Part shown: piece after piece, positions 55,399 to 64,000 of the stretch
Position numbering within the stretch: position 1 is the stretch's first letter
Layout of the letters: each line of letters opens with the position of its first letter
Source of the DNA: Molanna angustata
Taxonomy: Eukaryota; Arthropoda; Insecta; Trichoptera; Molannidae
Assembly: GCA_963576475.1 (NCBI GenBank)
Contig: OY754977.1
Span: 17,246,033 to 17,310,032 of the forward strand
Direction of reading: 5' to 3'
DNA: 64,000 bases
Notes under the pieces: model-generated
Seen by the model: the letters and a program-made list of their open reading frames with translations, nothing else
What the model was told of the DNA's origin: nothing
The model's database searches: none
Position numbers and translations under genes: made by a program

Positions 55399-58300
55399 TC
55401 AATCATTTACAAGTCCAGGCACTCTATATAGGAATCTTCCATCATCGTCATAAAAACAATCATTAACCTTGTATGTTACGCCTCTCTTAAATGACTTTTT
55501 AGGTATACGTATTCTTTTGAGATACTTCAAACTTTGTAATACATCCTTGTCGGTTACTTCATTCTGTAAAACCGATTCCGTTGGTTTCGGAATCTTTTTT
55601 TCAATTTGAAACTCCTTGTTATCCATTAAAGAAGCATTCTCATACGTATTATCTACTATTTTATCTTCAATCATGTTCTCTCCGGCAGAAATAATGACTT
55701 TATCTAGAGGACTAACATTTTCTTTCGATTTGCGAGATATATTCTTCCGTAGTTCTTCCAACGTAACGTGAATGGAACTTCCCTTTGAATGTGATGCATT
55801 TGTCTTTACTATCATTTCATCTCCAAGTTTTTCAATTGATTCTTCATTATTTTTCATTAAAATCTGTTTAGAGTCATTATCCACTTTCCCAGTGTATTTT
55901 GACTCTGTGGTCGTTTCAAATTTTGTAATAATGCTACTGAATTCATTTGACTTTGGATTCAACTTAAGTATATTTGATTGTAGAGGTTCAGTTCTTCTTG
56001 GTGGAATAGTTCTGTTTGAAAATTTGAGAATGTGTTCCTTAATTTTAGGTGATATATTTGGTAATGTGCCTTCTTTCAATTCTTTCCAATTTCTTAAAGC
56101 TGAAGAATCGTGACGTAAGATACGAGATTCTGAAGCAGGTTTCCATGTTGCCTTGATTAAATTCTGAAATTAATTTTTGTGTAATTAAATATATTTTAAT
56201 AAACATATTTTCTAAAACGAAAATTGATAAATATATCTATAAAACATATAATATAAAAACAAAAAGTTTTAGTTTCACTGGATATTCCAAAAAATGATCT
56301 ACCCTTAAGACCATCATGATAGTTATATTCGAGGGAATTTTTTTGATAAACAGTACAATCTCGCTCGAAAACACAAGAGTACCGGATCAGCAGAAAATTC
56401 AGATTACTGGGTAAAAAATATTATTATTATTTGGCTTGCCAAGCAGGCAGCACAAAGATGATATGCTTGTACGTAAGTTGTCCGTAAAATAAGTTTCCCT
56501 ATTTTTTTTTCACAATGAAAACCATTTTAATTTACAACAAGCGATACATCATTTGGAAGCTTAGACTTTCAGCTATTTTTCTACAAAGTCCCCGTTGACT
56601 TTGATGCACTTTTTCATCCGGGTCGGCACCTTTTTGGTTCCCCGGTCATAGAAGTCTCCCGTCAGGCCGTGAAGGTAGCTTGTTTGCAAAATGTGTTCCA
56701 CCGAGGTGTTTCTTCAAAACATAGAGATGGTAGTCACTCGGGGCCGAATCCGGACTGTATGTTGGGTGTAGGAAGATCTCTCATCCGAATTTCTCAATGA
56801 GCGCGGTAGTGATGCGGGCTGTATGCGGACGAGCGTTATCCTGGTGAAAATGGATTCCATTTGTCAGCATGGCCCTCTTCTTGTTTTTTATGGCCCGTTT
56901 AAGGTTTTCTAGAGTTTTGCAGTAGCGATCAGCATTGTGCCGTTAGGCATAAATTTGCACAACAATAGGCCTTTCCTGTCCTAGAATACCGTTGCCATGA
57001 CTTTGCCGGCAGACAGCGTTTGTTCGAACTTACGCAGCGTCGGCAATTGCGGATGTTTCCATTGCTTGAATTGTTCCTTTGTTTCCGGTGTGAGGTAGTG
57101 GGCCCAAGTCTTGTCCCCAGTGACTATGGAGTCCAAGAGCTCCTTACCGCCAACTTCGTAGTCCGAGAGAAATGTGGTGACCGCTTCTACACGCCTTTGG
57201 CACACAAAAAACGAATCACGGAGCATACTTTACAACTAGCGGGCAATGCGATCGGGAGCTCCTTTCTTTACGGCTGCCGAACTGACCCTGAGCGTCGCAG
57301 CGAGGTCGGTTGGGTGAGGATGTGGAGGGGGAAGACCAAGCTACGATCCAGTGTCGCCGGATCGCACGTATCAGCAATCCTTGCGCCCGTGGCAAAGGGG
57401 GAAACTTATTTTACGGACAACCCTTGTATAGGTCCACATTGTCACCGAAATCCATCTAGTGCATTCTTAATAAAAAATACATTCTCAGCAACAACCACAT
57501 CTTGGGGCAGCCTGTTCCAAGCATCAACCGCTCTGTTATTCAGAAAGTGTTTATGTGGATTCTGAGCAAACACTCTTCTATTCAGGCTATGGCCACGCAA
57601 GTGCTCATTTTGATTGAGAATGTATGTATGGGGCAGATAAGGACAGTCATTATGATTGTTCAAAACATTGAATGTCTCAATGATGATTAGTATTTTAATT
57701 GTTTATTAATAAAATACAAATAAAATCAATCTTTTTTAAATAAATAATCCATAGTGCCAGATATAGTTGATGGATGTTCCGGTGTAGTGAAATGCCAGAT
57801 TAGCGAGATTGTACTGTACATACTTAAAAACTATAAAAAGTTGAATTTATGTTTCATATTTTAAGAATTTATTCAAAAAAAATATTACGTGTGTAAATTC
57901 TAAATGGTATTCGACAGTGAGTACTTTTTAAAATAAAAATATGGATACCTTAGCTCCGTCCACTGTCGTCGGAAAGGTTTCTGCAATTTTCTCTGGACAC
58001 CATTCTTCAGGATCAGTGGAATTTAAAAAACGAATGTGCTCTTTTTCGCTCCATGTTAAAAAGTTAGGAAACTGAACATCAAAATATTTCTTCTTAACTA
58101 TTCGTAGTTGTAAAAGTTCTTTCTCTGCTTCTGTTTCATGCTCATAATCCACATGTGCTCTATCAATCTACAAATTAAATTTACAACCATAAGAACAACA
58201 ACAAAATAAGTTACAACTTAATAACAACAAAAAAATAAGTTACTATTTATTAACAACAAAAAAGTTAAAACTTAATAACAACAAAATAAGTTAAACTTAA

Positions 58301-60973
58301 CAATAACAAAATAAGTTGCAACTCAATAACAAAGAAATAAGTTACAACTTAATAACAACTTAATGTTCTAATTTGATCAATAGGGGTACTAAAAAAAACA
58401 AATTGGTTGTGTTCAACACTAAGTTCTGATAAAACTAAATATGTATATCAAACTCCCTTTTTATACATCTTTTACTCCTCACTACCCCAAGAGGATATAT
58501 TACTCAAACTACCCCAAGGGGGATATAATGGGGAGTTATGAATTCACAATAAAGGTTAATTTTAATTTAATGTAAGGTAATTTTAAGGTTATTTTTTATT
58601 GCAGATTATCAACTAGTATCATGCCGAGATTGTGTTCTGAAAGTATCATCAAAATGTATTTGTGTGTGCTACGTATGGCGTGTTTTTTCTACTTTATCAA
58701 TATTGCAAATTTTTATTTCTTATACTCCCTTGGACCCCATTAGATTTTGAAGGATATCTGATTAGTGCTCCTCAATTTTTTTAATGTCATATATTTCAGT
58801 GTCCCCAAGAACAGGAAACTTAAAATTTGATATTTTTATTTTCAAATTGCTATAAAGGCTATAAATTGCTATAAATCTTACATAAAATAGCATCGAAAAA
58901 ATATCTAGTTTTCATAATACTAGTTGCATGTAACACATGAGATCCAACTGTCGATGGCGATAGTACGTGTAGTTGAAGAATACATACCAAACTATAAATC
59001 CATAAATCCAAATTATTGAATGTTTTAAGATATTTGTTTTCTATACAAAGAATCTAGTTAGGTATGTAAGGATGGGATAGAATGGAGGTCAGTCTTTTTT
59101 TCCTACCCAGAATAAGAAAACAGCATGATGGTATGAATGTATGTTTGGAGATTTAAGTATCTTACATATATTATTGTGTATAGGCGACTGCCATACAAAT
59201 TGTATGAAGCAGTGACATCACTGAATTCAATTTTTATAAAAATTGTTTAAAAAGTTCGAGTAATAGGTACTACTATAATGAACATATTTTTTATAGAAAA
59301 TTAAATTATCTAGTTGGGATGTTTCGGCTTTTTTTGATTTAAAAAAAAAATGGAAATATAGGCAGTAAAACACATAAATTTATCATAATTATTTTTTTTA
59401 AAATAAAAAATGTGAAACTAGAACTTTTTTAAGTAAGTGGGTTGTGGCCAACACTAATCTCTCCACTACGTAGTAAATGTACGTTTTTTCTTCTTGATAG
59501 GTTGACAATACCTAAATGAATTTTTATGTAATACAAATTAGATTCCTAAACAAATATTAGTTTCCACAAATATTAGTTTACAAAACTCATAGTATGCACT
59601 CTCTACATGATACTTGTTGAGAAGCTGATGTAGAAAAACTGCTTTAACAATAGACGATCATGTATGAGACAGTAAATAAATTTTCTTGTCATGTGTTATC
59701 GTGTCATTTGTTTTTCATTCTCAATTTGTCATACAATAATATTGTTACCACAGTTAAATATATATATTATAGACAACAATTGTATTGTAATGATTGTCAT
59801 TGGTCTAAATCAAGAGGTAGACTGAAAACCAGACAGAAAAACAAATTGCTACTTGGCAATAGACTTAACACTTAAACAGGGTGTAAGAAAGTGTTAATTA
59901 TATAAATAAACAATAAGTTAACAGACTGAGAAAACCTGTATTTATAATTATTATATTAAGTAGTAGGAGAAAGGGACCTGGGGGGGTAAATCTGGTAAAC
60001 CGGCGAAATCAAAACCAGCCTCGTTTACCCATATCATGAATATAATTATCTTATGGAGTTCTATAAAATCTTAATATACTAGTTGCATGTAACACATGAG
60101 ATCCAACTGTCGATAGCGATAGTATGTATAGTTGAAGAATAAGTACCAAACTATAAACTCTATTCATTCAGAGAACTGAATTCTCATGAACGAATCGACA
60201 GTTGGATTACATAACTCCATAAGATAATTATATCCATGATATGGGTAAACGTGGATGGTTTTGATTTCACCAGTCGACCAGGCTTGCCCCCCTGGTCAAA
60301 CATTGAAATCAAAACCCTTTTGACTAACCATATCATGGATATAATTATCATATGGAGTTATATAATATCTTAAGATATGAAAATTATACCCATGATATGG
60401 GTACTCGTGAAGGTTTTGATTTCACCGTTTGACGGGACTTGTCCCCCTGAATGCAATCAGTGTAACTAATTAGAAGGTGCGGACGATGGACCAGGTGGAG
60501 TGGCGGAAAGTTCTTAAGGAAGTCAAGGTTCATGATGGGTTGTAGCGCCACTGGGGATGATGATGATTATGAGATTAAGTAGTATTTCTTTTATATTCAA
60601 ACACCAAACTTGAGCCAAATCCAGAGCTTCTTCTTCTATAGTGCTACAGCCCAAATCGAACCCAGGATGGCGATACATATGCCAAACGACTTATTTTTAA
60701 TTAAATTAAATTTGACATCACATATTATGAAAATCAACTAACGTTGGAAAAATCTGCTTCAGAATCATCAAGACCTTCAAAATCTGGATCATCTCCAAAA
60801 TAAACATTTTCATTTTTCATTGATTTCAAACGATGTTTAATTCCTGGGTCTGTTTTTGGAATATTACTAAGCCCATCATTCTTATATTCAAGCTTTCTCG
60901 GAATTGTTTTCCGTAATTTATTTACTTGGCATGAAGATGAAGTTGTGAGTAACCGACGGATAATAGTTAACAT
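55399..60973 (-). CDS. Neugrin-like mitochondrial protein
   Basis: Three coding exons on the minus strand join in phase: 60973-60743 (77 codons), 58167-57949 (73 codons) and 56163-55399 (255 codons with stop), total 404 residues. Introns have GT...AG. The start MLTIIRRLLTTSSS is arginine/serine-rich, like a mitochondrial targeting peptide. Exon 2 holds the neugrin-type helix KYFDVQFPNFLTWSEKEHIR and STDPEEWCPEKIAETFPTTV, which continues across the splice site into KATWKP in exon 3. The C-terminus CFYDDDGRFLYRVPG matches the family's conserved FFD.(N/D)G.FLYR ending. Human neugrin is mitochondrial and needed for 16S rRNA function; the same role is inferred. It is longer than human neugrin (about 290), because of a lysine/serine-rich middle (about residues 210-370). 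The upstream 5' end was not resolved; a CAG acceptor just before the ATG hints at a 5'-untranslated exon. Confidence 0.85.
56470..57428 (-). mobile_element. Degenerate mariner in intron 2 of the neugrin-like gene
   Basis: TA duplicates stand at 56470-56471 and 57427-57428. Inverted ends of 28 bp share TTGTCCGTAAAATAAGTTTC. The minus-strand transposase remnant contains IVTGDKTWAHYLTPETKEQF (first Asp), HQDNARPHTA (second) and PTYSPDSAPSDYHL (third), the DD34D order. The N-terminal DNA-binding half is deleted. Stops and frameshifts are frequent. The element is 955 bp against about 1.3 kb for intact relatives. Confidence 0.92.
57440..57665 (-). pseudogene. LINE reverse transcriptase tail in neugrin intron 2
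   Basis: The minus-strand frame contains HLRGHSLNRRVFAQNPHKHF and NNRAVDAWNRLPQDVVVAEN, then FKNALDGF-like end. This is the common C-terminal segment of CR1-type polyproteins (RGHS......... R....FF..R....WN.LP..VV.A.....FK..LD). It is in the same orientation as the gene and directly adjoins the mariner. Confidence 0.75.
58195..58362 (+). repeat. Imperfect tandem repeat, ~30-bp units
   Basis: Five to six units of AACAACAAAATAAGTTACAA with CTTAATAA follow one another with length variation (26-34 bp). The array starts about 30 bases upstream (transcript sense) of exon 2 of the neugrin-like gene and so forms part of the acceptor-side intron. Confidence 0.85.
58470..58915 (+). repeat. Half copy of the palindromic TTTTACTCCTCAC family
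   Basis: TTTTACTCCTCACTACCCCA occurs, partly duplicated (the ACTACCCCAAGRGGATATA block appears twice). ATGGGGAGTTATGAATTCAC, ATTATCAACTAGTATCATGC and AAAATAGCATCGAAAAAATA follow. A Helitron end begins where it stops. Confidence 0.7.
58920..59420 (-). mobile_element. Non-autonomous Helitron-like element (copy 4)
   Basis: On the minus strand it ends with the hairpin CATGTGTTACATG, CAACTAG and host T (58919). The interior matches the copy at 27492-28100 (GAGATCCAACTGTCGATGGC on the plus strand, GGAGGTCAGTC, TTTTTCCTACCCAGAATA, GGATGTTTCGGCTTTTTTTG). No ORF. It sits in neugrin intron 1. Confidence 0.65.
59970..60295. mobile_element. Foldback MITE (copy 3) split by a nested insertion
   Basis: The left half (GGCGAAATCAAAACCAGCC, TACCCATATCATGAATATAA, TTATGGAGTTCTATAAAATC) and the right half (TAACTCCATAAGATAATTAT, ATCCATGATATGGGTAAACG, GGTTTTGATTTCACC) are those of the 34105 family. 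They are separated at 60079-60211 by a Helitron-like insert. Confidence 0.82.
60079..60211 (-). mobile_element. Short Helitron-like insert nested in the MITE
   Basis: It starts (plus strand) CTAGTTGCATGTAACACATG, so on the minus strand it ends hairpin-CTAG followed by T. The block GAGATCCAACTGTCGATAGC near the left is matched by inverted ATCGACAGTTGGATTACA at the right. The insert is about 133 bp, a strongly deleted copy of the 27492/58920 family. Confidence 0.6.
60296..60448. mobile_element. Foldback MITE, ATTACCCATATCATGG family (copy 4)
   Basis: GAAATCAAAACCCTTTTGAC, then CCATATCATGGATATAATTA and the inverted right half CATGATATGGGTACTCG with GGTTTTGATTTCACC. It follows copy 3 directly, tail to head. 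Confidence 0.82.
60475..60575 (+). pseudogene. LINE polyprotein tail
   Basis: The plus-strand reading TMDQVEWRKVLKEVKVHDGL, a stop and RHWG then GATGATGATGATTA. This is a widespread Lepidopteran LINE ending (DQ.EWR.V..EAK...GL). It lies antisense in neugrin intron 1. Confidence 0.65.
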
Positions 60974-61019
60974 AGTTAAATATTTTGTAAATCCTGAAAA
61001 ATAAAACACAAATTATATG

Positions 61020-61970
61020 CAGTGATTGTAAATACAACACAATTGAAAAAAAAATGAATGGGTTTTCTAAAATTTGGTATAGTCATTTGAAAATTAATAT
61101 TATTACGACCAATCCCTCCAAAATTCATGGGCAACTAAGTATTTGAAAATACTAAAAGAAAAGAATAACATACTCTATAAAGCAAAGTAACATTAACCCA
61201 CAGAACACATATACCATTAACCTCACTTTAATTGACTTTTATTAATCAAGATTTTTGACATATCCATAGAAAAGCGATTTTATTGACATATAAAAAGCAT
61301 AGATTTTTATTATAATATACTAGACGTAGTACTCCGTGTAAAAAGTGAGTCTTGGTATATTGCGCGTTTGACGTTTTTGGTTGGCAACATATTTCATTTT
61401 TCCTTACATTTCAACACATCCTAGATAACTGTTCTCTAAACTTTAACAATTAAAATGTTTTTTTCGACAAATAAATCTGAAAACAATTCACATAAGTAGT
61501 TATTCTCTATAGAAAAACGATGTGGTCTGGAACCAAAACGTCAAAATACCCCATTAAAAATGACTCACTTCGATTCATACAAAATTTGTTGACTACGACA
61601 TCTAGCATAGTATATGAAAACCTATGATCAAAAACAGTACCTAAATATTTTTATAATGTTGGTATTACATACAAGAAAAAATATGAACAGCATTTTTCCA
61701 TCATTTCGATATTTTTTACTACGGTAAACTTTTTATCGATATAACTTATTTCAACCCTTTTATTCTTCGCAACCCGAAAGAATAACGCCCGCGGCCGAAA
61801 AAATATAACAAATTTATGAATATTGACACTTCAGTTATTAATTCCTAAATGGAACCAACTAACTCATATAACAAGCCCCAGGAAGGGGTAGTACACTTTA
61901 CAACTTTATAAGATAGACCGTTCGATACGCGTTAGTCTCGATATACTACGTTTTACCAAGGCCGGGCTCC
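61020..61970. other. Gene-free stretch upstream of the neugrin-like gene
   Basis: It should contain the neugrin promoter and perhaps a 5'-untranslated exon, but no core promoter element could be fixed. The rest is AT-rich. Confidence 0.4.
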
Positions 61971-61977
61971 CGAATGC

Positions 61978-61985
61978 GAGAGATA

Positions 61986-62038
<53 letters not shown>
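61978..62038 (+). repeat. (GA)n microsatellite
   Basis: GAGAGATAGAGAGTGAGAGA is followed by about 22 pure GA units. No ORF or element boundary coincides with it. Confidence 0.98.
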
Positions 62039-62039
<1 letters not shown>

Positions 62040-62042
<3 letters not shown>

Positions 62043-62462
62043 AAAACAGTTATCTAGGATGTTAATATTTCCATAAGTATTGTGATTGATATATATTTCC
62101 ATAAATTATGATATCAAAGAAAGTATTGGATACCTGTCCTGAAGGAAGAAGAAGCAGAGGGAGACCTAGGAAAATATTCGATTACTTACACATTGGTACA
62201 AGTAGGTAAATAAGACAAAAATGACCTTATAAGTCTGGCGCAATTCAGGGGTGAGTTCTATGCGAAAAATGCATTGTCACCTCAGATATAAGAATTGTAG
62301 CTTTCATTATTTACAAAAAAAACAATTCTCTTAATAGATGGCGTTACAACAAAATAAATAAAAAATAATAAGATTGTTTTTCATAATTTCACCCATAGAT
62401 GGCTGTAGTAAAAATTCCTTATTTTCAATCGAAAAGAATTTCAGTATTACAATATATAGAAC
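62040..62462. other. Gene-free stretch with a LINE-like fragment
   Basis: CCTGAAGGAAGAAGAAGCAG with AGGGAGACCTAGGAAAATA (62135-62175) reads PEGRRSRGRPRKIFDYL on the plus strand, which resembles the end of a retroelement or transposase polyprotein. Too short to classify. Confidence 0.35.
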
Positions 62463-62690
62463 TTTCAAAATTGAATTGATAGGGATCTCATTAAAAAGGC
62501 ATAATTGGTGAACGTTGCGCAAGCGCATAAAGTGATCACGTAAACCAGCCGATGACAGGTCGTAAGCCCTGTAGGTGCCTTGATTTCCCGGTTCTCCTAC
62601 AATGAATATTCCAACTTCGTCTCTATTGAGATAATTAAAAATCTGTTAAAAAATATCTTTGACTCCCGACAGGGAAAAAAAATAAAAAAT
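62463..62690 (+). repeat. Relative of the 36880 foldback MITE (right half)
   Basis: GCAAGCGCATAAAGTGATCA, CGTAAACCAGCCGATGACAG, GTAGGTGCCTTGATTTCCCG and CCAACTTCGTCTCTATTGAG follow the same order as 37000-37140. The final GACTCCCGACAGGGAAAA also occurs at 21678, and inverted (GTCAGGAGTCAAA) near 36886, so it is probably a terminal motif. The left arm is lost. Confidence 0.7.
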
Positions 62691-62699
62691 CCAATGTTT

Positions 62700-63892
62700 G
62701 CGCATATTATGCAATAATAAAAATATTCATATATTTGTGTTTCAAAAATTATAATTCATTTGTTTTCTACCTTTACGTCACTCAGTTTACAAAATGGAAA
62801 ACTTAAAATATCGCGTAATTTACGAATACAAGTTCCACCGTGGCACCAGTGCTGCAGAAACGGCTCGAAGGATTAATGATATGTATGGCGACGGTGCCGC
62901 AAAAGAAAACACACAGTGCGTTTTTGGTTCCAACGTTTTCGTTCTGGAAATTTCGACCTGCAGAACAAGCCCCGTGGACGGCCGGAGACTAAAGTTGATA
63001 ATGAAGAATTGAAGGCTATTGTGGAAGCGGATCCATCGCAAACCACGTCCGAGTTAGCTGCAGGCTGCGGTGTTAGTGATAAAACTGTTTTAATCCACTT
63101 GAAGCAAATTGGGAAGGTGAAAAAGCTTGAAAGGTGGGTACCTCACGAATTGAGTGAAGCAAATCAACAAACGCGCGTTGACTGCTGCGTTACATTACTC
63201 AACCGGCACAATAATGAAGGGATTTCAAATCGAATCATTACCTGTGATGAAAAGTGGATCCTGTACGATAAACGGAAGCGCTTATCGCAATGGCTGAACC
63301 CTGTCAAACCAGCCAAACCATGCCCCAAGCGAAAATTGACTCCAAAAAAGTTACTTGTGAGCGTTTGGTGAACTAGTGCTGGTGTCGTTCAATACAGCTT
63401 TCTTAATTCTGGACAGATGATTACGGCAGATGTCTATTGTCAGCAACTGCAAACCATGATGGAATAGCTAGCTGCTAAACAACCGAGGCTGGTTAGTCGC
63501 TCTAGGCCACTGCTGCTACATGATACCGCTAGACCACACACTGCACAACAGACGGCTACAAATTAGAGGAGCTTCAATTGGAATGTCTAAGACATCCACC
63601 GTACTCTCCGGACCTTGCCCCAACAGATTACCATTTTTTTCGAAATTTGGATAACTTCTTGCAAGAGAAAAAATTCAACTCCGATGGGCAGTCCAAACCG
63701 CCTTCAAAGATTTTATTGATTCCCGTCCGAATGTTTTTTTTAGTAAAGAGATCGATGAAATACCTATGAGATGGCAAAAGTGCATAGATAGCAATGGTAC
63801 ATACTTTGATTAAATAAATATATTATATTAAAAAAAAAATCGACTTTATGTTCCTCCCATACAAAACGCCAATTTCATATGTAAGGACCTAA
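62700..63892 (+). mobile_element. Degenerate mariner-family transposon
   Basis: The transposase begins MENLKYRVIYEYKFHRGTSA at 62794 (helix-turn-helix start). A frameshift near 62912 leads to RFWFQRFRSGNFDLQNKPRG and RPETK. TCDEKWILYDKRKR, LLHDTARPHTA and HPPYSPDLAPTDYHFF then give the three catalytic aspartates of DD34D mariners. Stops at 63369 (in VW-stop-TSAG) and 63466 and a frameshift near 63555 kill it. The 3' end AACGCCAATTTCATATGTAA with GGACCTAA looks like the right terminal repeat. No matching left end was found. Confidence 0.9.
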
Positions 63893-64000
63893 TATAAAAT
63901 TTCTTTCAGATACCATTACCAACGAGGGGTGATTATAAAATAGTTTTAAGTTATAAAAAAAGTAATGAAGTGTTTCATCTCAGTCCTGGTTGGAGGGCAG

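Noticed and set aside
55772..56113. 113-residue plus-strand gene
   Set aside because: It is the antisense shadow of neugrin exon 3.
57020..57565. 181-residue plus-strand gene
   Set aside because: It runs antisense through the mariner remnant and into the LINE tail.

Overview
The window looks like a piece of an insect nuclear genome, most probably a moth or butterfly (Lepidoptera). The base composition is strongly AT-rich. The genes are split by GT-AG introns, the coding fraction is very small, and most of the recognisable sequence is transposon debris: Helitrons, mariner, piggyBac, hAT, tRNA-derived SINEs and the 3' tails of several non-LTR retrotransposon families. The order-level assignment is inferred from this repeat style. 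The eukaryotic and insect-like nature is seen directly in the gene structures.

Only two host genes can be supported, both on the minus strand. RpS6 (ribosomal protein S6) runs from 49726 down to 41330 in six coding exons that join in frame to 251 residues. A neugrin-like mitochondrial protein gene runs from 60973 down to 55399 in three coding exons that join to 404 residues. The two may share little beyond orientation, but both act in translation: RpS6 in the cytosolic small subunit, and neugrin (by family knowledge) in mitochondrial rRNA/ribosome biogenesis. Their introns are packed with MITEs, a mariner, Helitrons and LINE tails.

Layout. 1-7 kb: a palindromic repeat family interrupted by a MITE, a SINE, a TTAA-flanked piggyBac-type MITE, a 265-bp insertion with an 11-bp target duplication that holds a hammerhead-ribozyme-like motif, and a Penelope-type GIY-YIG remnant. 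7.8-11.4 kb: LINE tails, a GC-rich 521-bp insertion with a 14-bp target duplication, and a 682-bp foldback element. 11.4-15 kb: featureless AT-rich DNA. 15-19.2 kb: repeats around a broken piggyBac transposase. 20-24.7 kb: LINE remnants, a Helitron copy and a 41-unit, 21-bp satellite with higher-order structure. 25.8-29.2 kb: a 62-bp tandem repeat, SINEs, a Helitron and a LINE tail. 29.7-32.3 kb: a 5'-truncated non-LTR retrotransposon with an almost intact reverse transcriptase. 34-41 kb: MITEs, a 29-bp perfect tandem array, a hAT-type element with an 8-bp target duplication and palindromic elements. 41-50 kb: RpS6. 50-54.6 kb: an inverted-repeat-bounded GC-rich block, a broken Helitron copy, a two-strand-open minisatellite and SINEs. 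55-61 kb: the neugrin-like gene. 62-64 kb: a GA microsatellite and a degenerate mariner.

No new gene system or defence-like cluster was found. The most unusual items are the indel-free higher-order satellite, the hammerhead-like motif inside a young insertion, the unclassified GC-rich insertions, and several clean nested insertions with readable target duplications.
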